Shown here piece by piece: positions 53,253-62,656 of a DNA stretch of 64,000 bases. The DNA lies in assembly GCA_019187495.1 (NCBI GenBank), contig JABAQN010000061.1, positions 23,447 through 87,446 of the forward strand. Direction: 5' to 3'. Position 1 is the stretch's first letter; each line of letters starts with the position of its first letter. The notes under the pieces are model-generated. The model was not told the origin of the DNA and ran no database searches. It saw nothing but the letters and a program-made list of their open reading frames with translations. A program made the translations under genes and the position numbers. This DNA is from Steroidobacteraceae bacterium (GTDB lineage Bacteria > Pseudomonadota > Gammaproteobacteria > Steroidobacterales > Steroidobacteraceae).

Positions 53253-54595
53253 TGCCGGACCTGCGACAGGTCGAGGCGCTGCTGCGGTCCGGGGAAACCC
53301 GGGCCGCACTCACGGCGCTCGCGGCGCTCGAAGCGGACACGGCACGGGATGCCACGCTCGCGGCGCGCGTCGCCGAGACCTACACGCATTGCGGCCGGCA
53401 TGCGGATGCCCGGCGATGCCTGCAGCGGGCCGCGCGACTTTCGCCCGATGACCCGCACGTGCTGTACAACCTCGCCGCGGCCGAGATGGCACTCGGACAC
53501 TTCGACGCGGCGGAGGCATTGCTCGATCGCGTGATCCGGCTTTCGCCCGACGACTTCGACGCCTGGTACAACCGCGCGACGCTGCGCCGCCAGAGCCCGG
53601 CGCGCAATCACGTCGCGGCACTCGAGGCCGCGATCGCGAAGGCGGCGCCGCGCGGCGATGTGGCACTCGGCTACGCGCTCGCGAAGGAACTCGAGGATCT
53701 CGGCGAGTACGAGCGCGCGTTCCGCTACCTCGAGCGCGGCGCCGCGGCGCGGCGCCGCCAGCTCGCCTATCGCGTCGAAGCGGACATCGAAGCCATCGAC
53801 GCGATCATCGCGGCGTTCGATGCCTCGATCCTCGCGGCGCGACCGACATCCGTGCAGGACGCCAGCGGTCCGGTCTTCGTGGTCGGCCTGCCCCGCTCCG
53901 GCACGACCCTTGTCGATCGCATCCTCGCTTCGCATCCGTCGGTCGAGAGCTTCGGCGAGCTGAATGACCTGCCGCTCGCGGTGATGCGCGCAGCGGGCCG
54001 GGCGCCCGACAAGCTCGCGCTGATCCGCCAGGCGGCCCGCTGCGATTTCGCCGCGCTCGGTCGCGATTACCTGGAGCGCATCGCAGGTTACGGCCGCACC
54101 CGGCCGCGCTTCGTCGACAAGACGCCGCTCAACTTCCTCTACCTCGGCCTCATCGCGCTCGCGCTGCCACAGGCGCGCGTCGTGCACCTGCGCCGCGATC
54201 CGCTCGACAGCGGCTACGCGATGCTGAAGACGCTTTTCCGGATGGGCTATCCATTCTCGTACGACCAGGAGGACATCGCGCGCTATTACGGCGCCTACGC
54301 GCGCCTGATGGCGCACTGGCGCGCGCGCCTGCCGGGCGCGTTCCTCGACCTCGACTACGAGGATCTCGTCGCCGACCAGGAGCGCTCGACACGCCGACTG
54401 CTCGATTACTGCGGCCTCACCTTTGATCCGGCCTGTCTCGCCTTTCACCGGCATGACGGCCCGACCGCGACGGCGAGCGCTGCGCAGGTGCGCGAGCCCG
54501 TGCACACGCGCTCGATCCGCGCCTCGAGGCGTGTCGCGACGCAGCTCGCGCCGATGATCGCGGCGCTGCGTGCGCAGGGCGTGGAGGTCGCATGA
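53252..54595 (+). CDS. TPR-sulfotransferase fusion protein
   Basis: A 447-aa cytosolic protein. Residues 1-190 contain TPR-like repeats (AARLSPDDPHVLYNLAAAE, AALLDRVIRLSPDDFDAWYN in parts). The C-terminal sulfotransferase domain has the PAPS-binding loop VFVVGLPRSGTTLVDRILA and the 3'-phosphate motif VHLRRDPLDSGYAML. Starts ATG 53252 overlapping the TonB receptor stop (TGATG). It follows in the same frame as the first half of the receptor because of the frameshift, which produces a misleading fused open frame. Overlaps the next gene (ATGA). Sulfates an unknown acceptor. Confidence 0.84.
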   Translation: MPDLRQVEALLRSGETRAALTALAALEADTARDATLAARVAETYTHCGRHADARRCLQRAARLSPDDPHVLYNLAAAEMALGHFDAAEALLDRVIRLSPDDFDAWYNRATLRRQSPARNHVAALEAAIAKAAPRGDVALGYALAKELEDLGEYERAFRYLERGAAARRRQLAYRVEADIEAIDAIIAAFDASILAARPTSVQDASGPVFVVGLPRSGTTLVDRILASHPSVESFGELNDLPLAVMRAAGRAPDKLALIRQAARCDFAALGRDYLERIAGYGRTRPRFVDKTPLNFLYLGLIALALPQARVVHLRRDPLDSGYAMLKTLFRMGYPFSYDQEDIARYYGAYARLMAHWRARLPGAFLDLDYEDLVADQERSTRRLLDYCGLTFDPACLAFHRHDGPTATASAAQVREPVHTRSIRASRRVATQLAPMIAALRAQGVEVA

Positions 54596-56346
54596 GGCGC
54601 ACCGCGCACATCGCCTGGCTCACGCTGCTGTCGCTCGCTGCAGGCGCCGCCGAATCGGGCGAATCGCGCACACTGGACCACGACTTCCTGCTCGGCAAGG
54701 CGCCGCTCGACGCGCCGGTCTCCACGGGCGAATTTGCGCCGCCGGAAGGTGCCGGTCCGCCACGACATGCATTCAATGGGCGGCTGACGCTGTCACGCGA
54801 GCGGCTGATCGGCGCCATGCGGGTCTGGCGTGACGATTACGGCACTGCAAAGACCGCACCGCAGGTCTTGCAGCATCTGCCGGAGTTCGATTTCGAGTTC
54901 GTGACGAGCGGCGACGTGCTGCTGCCGGTCGAGCGCGGCGCCATTGCCTCGGAGCATCCGCAATGGGAGTACGTGCTCGAACCCGGCCGCGTGTGGAGCG
55001 AACCGGATGATCGCGGCCTCACCCGCGCGGCGCTCCCGTTCTCGCTCGCCGAGCGCAACGCAAACTGCGTGCACAACGGCCTCCTCACCTTCCTTTACGA
55101 CACCACCGGCCGCGTGTCACGCGCCGCCTATCAGGTCGCGAGCGAGACTTGTCTTTATCTCAAGATCGACCTGTGGGGCGCATTGCCGGCCCGTTATCGG
55201 CCGGGCGCCGTCGGCAGCGCCGCGCAGGTCGTCGCGGCCTACGAGCGCGAGCACGCGGCGCGCCTGCCGGTGCGACCGATCGAAGCGCTCGCGCGAGATC
55301 ATCCGGGGGCGCGCCCGGAAGCCTTCGGCAACACGGCGGATGTTCCCGCTGCCGACATGACGGCCTATGGCTTCGTCATCGACGGCGTGCATTACGTCGG
55401 CGGCTGCCAGACGCGCCAGGGGCCCTATCCGTACTGTGACGTGCTCGACCTTCCTTCCTACTCGCTCGCCAAGAGCCTCGTGGCCGGGCTCGGCAGTCTC
55501 GCGCTCGCGCGTGAGTTTCCCGCGGTCCTCGACGAGCACATCGCCGACTACGTTCCGGCCTGCAAGGCGGCCGGCGACTGGGCGGACGTGCGTTTTCGCG
55601 ACGCGCTCGACATGGCGACCGGCCACTACGATTCCACCCGCTACGACGACGACGAGAAATCGGCCGCGATGCTGCCGTTCTTCATCGCCGAGGACCACCT
55701 GGCGAAAATCGCGTTCGCCTGCGGTCATTTTCCCCGCCGCGCACCGCCCGGGACGCAGTGGGTCTACCACACGATCGACACCTACATCCTCGGCACGGCG
55801 CTACAGGCCTTCGTGCAGCGGCGCCTCGGCGCGAAGCGGGATTTCTACCGCGATATCGTCGTCGCGAGGCTTTGGGACCCGCTCGCGCTGAGCCCCGTGC
55901 TGCGCACGACGCGGCGCACCCGCGACCTCGCGGGGCAACCATTCACGGGCTGGGGCCTCACCCTCCATCGCGACGACATCGCCCGCATCGGTGCCCTGCT
56001 CGTCGCGGCGGGCGCGCCGCGAATCGCGGGCCAGCCGCTGTTCGACGAGCGCGGGCTGCGCATCGCCCTGCAGCGCGATCCGGCCGATCGCGGGCTGCGT
56101 GCGATCGACGACAGCTTTCGCTACGCGCGCGGCTTCTGGGCGCACGATGTGAGCCCGTATATCGGTTGCGACCATCCGGTGTGGGTACCGTACATGGCGG
56201 GCTTCGGCGGCATCAACGTGCTGCTGCTGCCGAACGGTACCGTCTACTACTACTTCAGCGACGGCGAAGCCTTCCATTGGGCGCGCGCCGCCGCCGAAGC
56301 GCACCACATCCGGCCATACTGCGCACCCGCAGGCACCTCCCGATGA
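54592..56346 (+). CDS. Serine hydrolase of the beta-lactamase/DD-peptidase class
   Basis: A 584-aa exported protein with a weak N-terminal hydrophobic signal (AHIAWLTLLSLAAGAAESG). The region from residue 280 resembles penicillin-binding serine hydrolases: SYSLAKSLVAG contains the S-x-x-K nucleophile and YHTIDTYILGTAL sits at the Tyr position; GINVLLLPNGTVYYYFSDG is near the C-terminus. The N-terminal 270 residues are not recognised. Genes flanking it (TPR-sulfotransferase and MFS) are translationally coupled through ATGA overlaps. Could hydrolyse an ester or amide of a sulfated or imported compound; this is inferred. Confidence 0.7.
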   Translation: MRRTAHIAWLTLLSLAAGAAESGESRTLDHDFLLGKAPLDAPVSTGEFAPPEGAGPPRHAFNGRLTLSRERLIGAMRVWRDDYGTAKTAPQVLQHLPEFDFEFVTSGDVLLPVERGAIASEHPQWEYVLEPGRVWSEPDDRGLTRAALPFSLAERNANCVHNGLLTFLYDTTGRVSRAAYQVASETCLYLKIDLWGALPARYRPGAVGSAAQVVAAYEREHAARLPVRPIEALARDHPGARPEAFGNTADVPAADMTAYGFVIDGVHYVGGCQTRQGPYPYCDVLDLPSYSLAKSLVAGLGSLALAREFPAVLDEHIADYVPACKAAGDWADVRFRDALDMATGHYDSTRYDDDEKSAAMLPFFIAEDHLAKIAFACGHFPRRAPPGTQWVYHTIDTYILGTALQAFVQRRLGAKRDFYRDIVVARLWDPLALSPVLRTTRRTRDLAGQPFTGWGLTLHRDDIARIGALLVAAGAPRIAGQPLFDERGLRIALQRDPADRGLRAIDDSFRYARGFWAHDVSPYIGCDHPVWVPYMAGFGGINVLLLPNGTVYYYFSDGEAFHWARAAAEAHHIRPYCAPAGTSR

Positions 56347-57530
56347 CAGATGCCGCGATCACCCGCGATGCGGGACCCGCGCGCCGCGATCCCGACGGCC
56401 TCGTCGCGGCGCTCTTCCTGTCGTTCCTCGCGACCGCCGGCATTTTCTACGTCAACATCATGCCGGCACTCGTCTCGGGCCTGATCTCGGGGCTCGGATT
56501 CAGCCAGCGGGAAGCCGGCTTCGTCGGTTCCGCCAACCTCTACGGCGCCGCATTCGGCGCACTCACGATCGTGCTCCTCATCGCACGGATCGAATGGCGG
56601 CGAACCTGTTACGCGCTGCTCGCGACGCTGGTCACGGTCGATGCGCTGTCGATGGCGGTGCACGCGCCGGGGGTGATGATCCCGCTGCGCGCCGCGCATG
56701 GATTCATCGGCGGCATGCTGGTCGGCGTCGCATTCGCCGTGATCGCACGCACGAAATCGCCGGACCGCGTGTTCGGCGTGCTGCTGTTCGTGCAGTTCGG
56801 GCTCGGCGGGCTCGGCGTCATGGCCCTGCCGCGCCTCGCGGCGCTCTACGGCACGGGCGTGCTGTTCCTGGCGCTGATCGCGTTCAGCGTCGTGACACTC
56901 GCGATGCTGCCTTTCCTCGGCGCCTACCCGCCTCGCTCCCCGGCGGCCCGCGCCGCGATGGGAGGCGCGTCGGCCTCCGCCGGGAAATTCGTGCTCGCGT
57001 TGCTCGCGATTTTCCTCTTCCAGGCATCCAACATGGGTCTCTTCGCCTACATCCTCGAACTCGGCGCGAGCGCCGGACTGCCGCGCGAGTTCATCTCGAC
57101 CGCCGTCGGCGCAGCGACCTGGGTCGGGATCGCGGGCTGCCTGCTGGTGATCGCCATCGCGACGCGCCATGGCCGCACGCTGCCGCTCGCGATCGGTCTC
57201 GTGGTCACGCTGCTCGGCATCTGGGTGCTGCACTTCGCGGGCAATCGCGTCGTGTTCGTGGTGGCGAACTGCGCGACCGGCATCACCTGGTCGCTCGTGA
57301 TGCCCTATCTCCTCGGACTCGCCTCGGCGTTCGACCGCGCGGGTCGTGCCGCCGCACTCGGTGGCTTCGCCTCGAAGATGGGCCTCGCCTCGGGCCCGCT
57401 GCTCGGCGCGCTCGTCCCGACGGGCGAGCAGTTCGCGCTGCTGATCAATCTCTCCTGCGTCGGTATCGCGCTCTGCGCCCTCGCCGCGCTCATCCCCGCG
57501 CGCGCACTCGACAAACACTCCGCCGCGTAA
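56343..57530 (+). CDS. MFS transporter
   Basis: A 395-aa major facilitator with about twelve hydrophobic segments (LVAALFLSFLATAGIFYVNI; FGALTIVLLIARIEW; VLALLAIFLFQASNMGLFAY). ATG 56343 overlaps the stop of the serine hydrolase gene. Part of the receptor-sulfotransferase-hydrolase-MFS set, which suggests inner-membrane uptake of the receptor's cargo, or export. Substrate not readable. Confidence 0.82.
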   Translation: MTDAAITRDAGPARRDPDGLVAALFLSFLATAGIFYVNIMPALVSGLISGLGFSQREAGFVGSANLYGAAFGALTIVLLIARIEWRRTCYALLATLVTVDALSMAVHAPGVMIPLRAAHGFIGGMLVGVAFAVIARTKSPDRVFGVLLFVQFGLGGLGVMALPRLAALYGTGVLFLALIAFSVVTLAMLPFLGAYPPRSPAARAAMGGASASAGKFVLALLAIFLFQASNMGLFAYILELGASAGLPREFISTAVGAATWVGIAGCLLVIAIATRHGRTLPLAIGLVVTLLGIWVLHFAGNRVVFVVANCATGITWSLVMPYLLGLASAFDRAGRAAALGGFASKMGLASGPLLGALVPTGEQFALLINLSCVGIALCALAALIPARALDKHSAA

Positions 57531-57564
57531 CTCGCGCTGCCCGCTGCCCGCCGCCGGCTATCCT

Positions 57565-58656
57565 TCAAACGTTGAAGCGAAAGTGCATCACATCCCCTTC
57601 CTGCACGACATAGTCCTTGCCCTCGAGACGTAGTCTTCCCGCCTCCTTCGCGCCCTGCTCGCCGCGCGCGGCCAGGAAATCTTCGTAGGCGATCACTTCG
57701 GCGCGAATGAAGCCACGCTCGAAATCGGTGTGGATCACGCCGGCGGCCTGCGGCGCGGTCGATCCCGCCTTCACGGTCCAGGCCCGCACTTCCTTCGGGC
57801 CGACCGTGAAATACGTCGACAGGCCGAGCAGCCGGTAGGCGGCGCGAATCACGCGATTGAGCCCCGGCTCCCCGAGCCCCAGATCGGCGATGAACTCGGC
57901 GCGTGCCTCGTCGTCGAGCTGCGCGATCTCCGCCTCGATCGACGCGCACACCGCGACCACCACCGCGCCTTCGCCCGCCGCGTGCTGCTCGAGCGCCGCG
58001 AGGCGCGGATTCCCCGTGAATCCCTGCTCGTCGACATTCGCGACGTACATGACGGGCTTCGAGGTGAGGAGATGCAGGTCCTGCAGGTCGCGCAACTCCT
58101 CGGCGCCGAGCCCCATCGAGCGCACGGCCTGCGCGCCGTCGAGGTGGCGACGGACACGCTCGAGCAGGTCGCGCTTGCGGATCGCGTCCTTGTCGCCCGC
58201 CTTCGAGGCCTTGGCCGCGCGATCCAGCGCCTTCTCGACGCTCGCGAGATCGGCGAGCGCGAGTTCGGTGTCGATCGTCGCAATGTCCGAGAGCGGATCG
58301 ACCTTGCCCGCGACATGCACGATGTCGTCGTTGTCGAAGCAGCGCACCACGTGCGCGATCGCATCGACCTCGCGGATGTGCGCGAGGAACTGGTTGCCGA
58401 GCCCCTCGCCCTGCGAGGCGCCCGCGACGAGTCCCGCGATGTCGACGAACTCGACGGTGGTCGGCAGGATTTTCTGCGGCTTCGCGATGGCGGCGAGGGC
58501 CGCGAGGCGCTCGTCCGGCACGGGCACGACGCCGACGTTCGGATCGATGGTGCAGAACGGATAGTTCTCCGCCGCGATCTGTGCGCGCGTCAGCGCATTG
58601 AACAGGGTCGATTTGCCGACATTCGGCAAGCCCACGATGCCACACTTGATGCCCAT
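57565..58656 (-). CDS. ychF: Redox-regulated ATPase YchF (Obg family)
   Basis: A 363-aa protein with the P-loop [15 protein letters not shown], the G3 motif [13 protein letters not shown], and NVDEQGFTG in place of the GTPase NKxD motif, which is why YchF prefers ATP. The C-terminal TGS domain ends [11 protein letters not shown]. Follows pth by 35 nt. Housekeeping gene of the conserved prs-rplY-pth-ychF neighbourhood. Confidence 0.95.
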   Translation of the reverse strand: MGIKCGIVGLPNVGKSTLFNALTRAQIAAENYPFCTIDPNVGVVPVPDERLAALAAIAKPQKILPTTVEFVDIAGLVAGASQGEGLGNQFLAHIREVDAIAHVVRCFDNDDIVHVAGKVDPLSDIATIDTELALADLASVEKALDRAAKASKAGDKDAIRKRDLLERVRRHLDGAQAVRSMGLGAEELRDLQDLHLLTSKPVMYVANVDEQGFTGNPRLAALEQHAAGEGAVVVAVCASIEAEIAQLDDEARAEFIADLGLGEPGLNRVIRAAYRLLGLSTYFTVGPKEVRAWTVKAGSTAPQAAGVIHTDFERGFIRAEVIAYEDFLAARGEQGAKEAGRLRLEGKDYVVQEGDVMHFRFNV

Positions 58657-58691
58657 GTTTCCGGAATCACCCTCGCGCGGAAATCGCGCTG

Positions 58692-59285
58692 CTACTCGCT
58701 CTCCGCCGGCTTTGTATGCAACTTGTTCATCGCCCGCTGCGGCCCTTCGGCCAGCAGCAGCGGCACGATCCCGGCCGCCGCCTTCACGGCGTCGCGGATC
58801 GCGCTGTCTTGCGCCGCCGGCGCGCGCGTCAGCACGTAATCCACCACTTCGGACTTCTCGCCCGGGTGCCCGATGCCGATGCGCAGCCGCCAGAATCCCT
58901 CGCCGATGCGCGGGATGAGATCGCGCAGGCCATTGTGCCCACCATGGCCGCCGCCTTCCTTCAGTCGCACGGTTCCCACCGGCAGGTCGAGCTCATCGTG
59001 CGCGACCAGGATCGCGGCAGGCTCGATCTTGTAGAAGTCGGCGACGCTGCCGACCGGCCCGGCGCTCCTGTTCATGTACTGCATGGGCTTCAGCAGGATC
59101 ACGTCGGCGCCGCCGATCTGCACGCGCGCCAGATCGCCGTGGTGCCGGCGGTCGGCTCGCAGGCTGCCGCCATGGCGCGCGGCGAGTTCATCGATGAACC
59201 AGAAACCGGCGTTGTGGCGCGTGCGCGCGTACTCGTCGCCCGGGTTGCCGAGCCCCACGACCAGTTTCAGCGGAAATCCGGCCAT
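58692..59285 (-). CDS. pth: Peptidyl-tRNA hydrolase
   Basis: Releases tRNA from stalled peptidyl-tRNA. Of 197 aa. Conserved [52 protein letters not shown] and NGLRDLI with catalytic His, Asn and Asp are present. ATG 59285 gives the family start [16 protein letters not shown]; an ATG four codons earlier lacks a ribosome-binding site. Confidence 0.95.
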   Translation of the reverse strand: MAGFPLKLVVGLGNPGDEYARTRHNAGFWFIDELAARHGGSLRADRRHHGDLARVQIGGADVILLKPMQYMNRSAGPVGSVADFYKIEPAAILVAHDELDLPVGTVRLKEGGGHGGHNGLRDLIPRIGEGFWRLRIGIGHPGEKSEVVDYVLTRAPAAQDSAIRDAVKAAAGIVPLLLAEGPQRAMNKLHTKPAESE

Positions 59286-59319
59286 ACCCGCCCCCATCGA
59301 GCGCTGCGCCCAAAAGAGA

Positions 59320-59344
59320 AAGGCCGCCGGAATCCGGCGGCCTT
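59320..59344 (-). terminator. Intrinsic terminator after rplY
   Basis: An 11-bp perfect stem (AAGGCCGCCGG and its complement) with a 3-nt loop lies 20 nt after the rplY stop on the minus strand and is followed by TTTCTCTTTT. This is a strong rho-independent terminator separating rplY from pth. Confidence 0.88.
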
Positions 59345-59364
59345 ATTGGCTCCGATCGTAGCGC

Positions 59365-60081
59365 TTACTTCTTGCCGCCGCCATCCTTCTTCGCCGGCTC
59401 GGCCGCCGCCGCAGCGGCTGCCGCCGCGGGCGCCGCCGCCGTAGCCGGTGCACCGGCCACCGCACCCTCGGCTGCTGCAGCCTCGGCGGTCGGCTCGGGC
59501 TCGGCCGCACGCGGCGCATGCACGGACACGACCGCGACATTGCGGCCCTGCTGCAGCTGCGGAATCGCGACTCCGGCCGGCAGCGGGATGTCGCTCAGGA
59601 ACTTCGTGTCGTTCAGCTTCATCTGCGACAGGTCGAGCTCGAGGAACTCGGGCAGATCCTGCGGCAGGCACACCACTTCGACATCCGAAATGCGGTGCGA
59701 CACCACGCCGCCCTCGGTCTTCACGCCCGGCGCCGCCGCGGCGCCGTGGAAGTGGATCGGCAGATGGATGCGGATCTTCTCGTCCGCCAGCACGCGCTGC
59801 AGGTCGATGTGCACGATCGCGTTCTTCGCCGGGTGCATCTGCACGTCCTTCACGATCGCTTCCTGGCTCTCGCTGCCCACCTTGATGCGGATGATCGACG
59901 AGTAGAGCTTCTCGTTGTCGATCATCGTCATCAGGTTCTGGTGATCGAGGATGATCTGGCGGGGCGCGAGCTTGCCGCCGTAGAGGATGGCCGGAATCTT
60001 TCCGCGACGACGCAGGCGGCGGCTCGCACCCTTGCCCTGATCGTCCCGGAAGTCCGCCTGGATCTCGAATCCGATGCGCAT
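59365..60081 (-). CDS. rplY: 50S ribosomal protein L25/general stress protein Ctc
   Basis: Binds 5S rRNA. The 238-aa protein has the L25 domain (FEIQADFRDDQGKGASRRLR, then IPAILYGGK) and the TL5/Ctc C-terminal domain (VLADEKIRIHLPIHF, PLPAGVAIPQL). The tail is Ala/Pro-rich and low-complexity (about 30 residues) ending KKDGGGKK. AAGGAG precedes ATG 60081; a longer frame to 60138 is rejected. Follows prs by 63 nt. Confidence 0.95.
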   Translation of the reverse strand: MRIGFEIQADFRDDQGKGASRRLRRRGKIPAILYGGKLAPRQIILDHQNLMTMIDNEKLYSSIIRIKVGSESQEAIVKDVQMHPAKNAIVHIDLQRVLADEKIRIHLPIHFHGAAAAPGVKTEGGVVSHRISDVEVVCLPQDLPEFLELDLSQMKLNDTKFLSDIPLPAGVAIPQLQQGRNVAVVSVHAPRAAEPEPTAEAAAAEGAVAGAPATAAAPAAAAAAAAAEPAKKDGGGKK

Positions 60082-60144
60082 GAACTTCTCCTTACGTTTG
60101 ACTTCAAATGGGACCTTCCGCGACCAGACGGTCCCCACCCAGAA

Positions 60145-61101
60145 TCAGTCTATGTAGAGGCTGCTCACCGACTCCTCGTCGCGAATGCGACGGATCGTTT
60201 CCGCGAGCAGTCCCGCCACCGACAGCTGGCGGATGCGCCCGCACTTGCGGGCCGGGTCCGTCAGCGGAATCGTGTCGGTCACGACGAGTTCGTCGAGCGC
60301 CGACCCTGAAATCTTCTCGACCGCGTTGCCCGAGAGCACCGCGTGCGTGATGTACGCCACCACGCGCTTCGCGCCCTGGTCCTTGAGCGCCTGCGCCGCG
60401 AGGCACAACGTGCCCGCCGTATCCACCATGTCATCGACGAGCACGCAGGTCTTGCCTGCGACTTCGCCGATGATGTTCATCACCTTCGACTCGTTCGGCC
60501 GCGGCCGGCGCTTGTCGATGATCGCGAGGTCCGCGTCATCGAGGCGCTTGGCGAGCGCGCGGGCGCGCACCACGCCGCCGACATCGGGGGACACGACGAT
60601 CATGTCGTCGTAGCCCTGCTTCCAGGCATCGCCGAGCAGCACCGGCGAGCCGTACACGTTGTCCACGGGGATGTCGAAAAACCCCTGGATCTGGTCGGCG
60701 TGCAGATCGACTGTCAGCAGGCGTTCGACTCCCGCGCCCGAAATCATGTTCGCGACCAGCTTCGCGGTGATCGCCGCGCGCGTCGCCCGCGGCCGGCGAT
60801 CCTGGCGCGCATAGCCGAAATAGGGCACGACCGCCGTCACGCGCGCCGCCGACGCGCGCCTGCAGGCGTCGGCCATCACGAGGAGCTCCATCAGGTTGTC
60901 GTTCACCGGTGCGCAGGTCGATTGCAGCAGGAAGACATCCCGCCCGCGCACGTTTTCGATCAACTCGACGTTCACCTCGCCATCGCTGAACCTGCCGACG
61001 AACGCGCGCCCGAGCGGCTGCTTCAGGTGGCGCGCGATCTCGTGCGCAAGCTGCGGGTTCGCGTTACCCGCGAACAACGCCATCGATGCCGAATCCGACA
61101 C
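60145..61101 (-). CDS. prs: Ribose-phosphate pyrophosphokinase
   Basis: Makes PRPP from ribose-5-phosphate and ATP. Of 318 aa. Conserved [47 protein letters not shown] and the PRPP loop [13 protein letters not shown] are present. Lies behind tRNA-Gln and ispE as in many gammaproteobacteria, so tRNA-Gln is probably cut from the same transcript. Confidence 0.96.
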   Translation of the reverse strand: MSDSASMALFAGNANPQLAHEIARHLKQPLGRAFVGRFSDGEVNVELIENVRGRDVFLLQSTCAPVNDNLMELLVMADACRRASAARVTAVVPYFGYARQDRRPRATRAAITAKLVANMISGAGVERLLTVDLHADQIQGFFDIPVDNVYGSPVLLGDAWKQGYDDMIVVSPDVGGVVRARALAKRLDDADLAIIDKRRPRPNESKVMNIIGEVAGKTCVLVDDMVDTAGTLCLAAQALKDQGAKRVVAYITHAVLSGNAVEKISGSALDELVVTDTIPLTDPARKCGRIRQLSVAGLLAETIRRIRDEESVSSLYID

Positions 61102-61118
61102 TCACGACCTCGTTCGTC

Positions 61119-61193
61119 TGGCTGGGGCGGAAGGATTCGAACCTCCGAATGGCGGGATCAAAACCCGCTGCCTTACCACTTGGCGACGCCCCA
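61119..61193 (-). tRNA. tRNA-Gln (TTG)
   Basis: A 75-nt cloverleaf including CCA. Acceptor stem TGGGGCG/CGCCCCA with discriminator G, anticodon loop TTTTGAT (TTG), and T-loop GGTTCGAATCC are visible. Lies 18 nt after the ispE stop and 17 nt before prs, the conserved lolB-ispE-tRNA-prs arrangement. Confidence 0.96.
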
Positions 61194-61211
61194 GCGGAAA
61201 CCGTTCCCGAC

Positions 61212-62072
61212 CTATGTCCCCTCGCCCCGCCACACCGCGAGCCGCGCGTGGAGCGGCGAGCGATTCAGCCCGTGCGCGACCCATCCGCGCCATTCGTCAG
61301 GCACGCGCGCCGCGACGCGCTCTGCATGCGCCGCGCTCCCGAATTTCGCGAACACGCAGGACCCCGTGCCGGTCAGGCGCGCTTCTGCGAACTGGCCGAG
61401 CCAGTCGAGTGCCGCCGCCACCGCCGGAAACCGCGCGCGCACCACGGGCTCGCAGTCGTTCCGGGTTCCTGCCTGAAAAAGGCCGCGTATTGTGATGAGG
61501 GGTGAATTTCGTGTCAATTCAGGGGCCTGGAACACCTCGCCCGTGGCTACGGCGACCCCGGGGTGGATCACGACAAACCAGTCTTCCGGCAGCAGGACGG
61601 GTGTCAGGCGCTCGCCAATGCCTTCCGCCCACGCCGAGGCACCCATGACAAATACCGGCACGTCTGCACCCAGTTCGGCGCCAATCGCCGCCAATCGCGA
61701 CAGATTGAAGCCAAGGCCCCAGACCTCGTTCAAGGCCACCAGCACGGTCGCCGCATCCGAGCTGCCGCCACCCAGGCCGCCGCCCTGCGGAATGCGCTTG
61801 CGGACCGCGAGCTGTGCTCCCCGCCCCGTCCCGCCCGCCGCCTGCAGCGCCCGCGCCGCGCGCACCGCGAGATCGGCGTCCGGCGCCACGCCGCCCGGGC
61901 CCTCGAGTCGCGTGATCGCGCCGTCATCGGTCGGTTCGATGGCGATCTCGTCGCAGAAATCGAGCAGCTGGAAGACCGTCTGCAGCTCGTGGTAACCATC
62001 CGCACGCCGGCCGGTGATGTGCAGGAAAAGATTCAACTTGGCGGGTGCCGGCCAGCGTGTCGCGGTACTCAT
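61212..62072 (-). CDS. ispE: 4-diphosphocytidyl-2-C-methyl-D-erythritol kinase
   Basis: Kinase of the MEP isoprenoid pathway, 286 aa. Start with WPAPAKLNLFLHITGRRADGYHELQT (cited in part), GHMP ATP loop IPQGGGLGGGSSDAATVL, and LTGTGSCVFAKF near the C-terminus. ATG overlaps the lolB stop (ATGA). Confidence 0.96.
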   Translation of the reverse strand: MSTATRWPAPAKLNLFLHITGRRADGYHELQTVFQLLDFCDEIAIEPTDDGAITRLEGPGGVAPDADLAVRAARALQAAGGTGRGAQLAVRKRIPQGGGLGGGSSDAATVLVALNEVWGLGFNLSRLAAIGAELGADVPVFVMGASAWAEGIGERLTPVLLPEDWFVVIHPGVAVATGEVFQAPELTRNSPLITIRGLFQAGTRNDCEPVVRARFPAVAAALDWLGQFAEARLTGTGSCVFAKFGSAAHAERVAARVPDEWRGWVAHGLNRSPLHARLAVWRGEGT

Positions 62073-62656
62073 GGCTGCCAGCGATCGATGACCAGGCGCA
62101 CGCGCGTGTCGCCACGCTCCGCCGACAGGCGCCGCGGCAGGTCGCCCGCAACCCCGCCCACGTAATCGGCGTAACGAACCTGCCAGCCGTCCTGCGCGAG
62201 GCTCGCGAGCCGCTGGTGCGCCTCGTCGACGACTTCATCGGCCGCTTGTCCGGGCGCCGGCACCCCGCGCACCCAGTAGCGCAGCGCGGCAAGCGGCAGC
62301 GGGAAGCCGAGCCGGCGTTCGAGCTCGGCGCGCGCCGTGCCATCCTCGAGATGCTCACCGCGCGACGTTCGAAGGTCGATGCGCTCGCCGTGCACCTCGA
62401 CCTCGGCGCCGCCGACTCCGAGCGGCCCGTCGAGCGACACATGCGACACATCGCCCTCCTGCCGCCAGCGCAGCGATGCGTTGAGGCCGGCGCCGGACGC
62501 GCTGATCGCGACACGGCCAGTGAGCGCAAAATCGTCGTCCGCCTGCAGGGCTGCGCGCCGCTCGGGCCACGGCACCGGCACGGCTTCACGCAACGGTGCG
62601 CCCGCGCAGCCTGCCAGCAGCGCGGCGGCAAACGCGGCGGCAACGAGACGGTTCAC
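62069..62656 (-). CDS. lolB: Outer-membrane lipoprotein receptor LolB
   Basis: Inserts lipoproteins in the outer membrane. Of 195 aa with lipoprotein signal VNRLVAAAFAAALLAGCAG (lipobox LAGC). The body has FALTGRVAIS and WRQEGDVSHVSLDGPLG-type strands. GTG 62656 overlaps the stop of the upstream TPR gene (GTGA). Neighbours ispE and tRNA-Gln are as usual in gammaproteobacteria. Confidence 0.92.
   Translation of the reverse strand: MNRLVAAAFAAALLAGCAGAPLREAVPVPWPERRAALQADDDFALTGRVAISASGAGLNASLRWRQEGDVSHVSLDGPLGVGGAEVEVHGERIDLRTSRGEHLEDGTARAELERRLGFPLPLAALRYWVRGVPAPGQAADEVVDEAHQRLASLAQDGWQVRYADYVGGVAGDLPRRLSAERGDTRVRLVIDRWQP

Noticed and set aside
50870..54595. A single 1241-residue open frame covering the TonB receptor start and the sulfotransferase
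   Set aside because: The middle part (about 52190-53250) is low-quality Arg/Pro-rich sequence antiphase to the true receptor frame; a one-base change at 52185-52188 explains it. The sulfotransferase has its own start at 53252.
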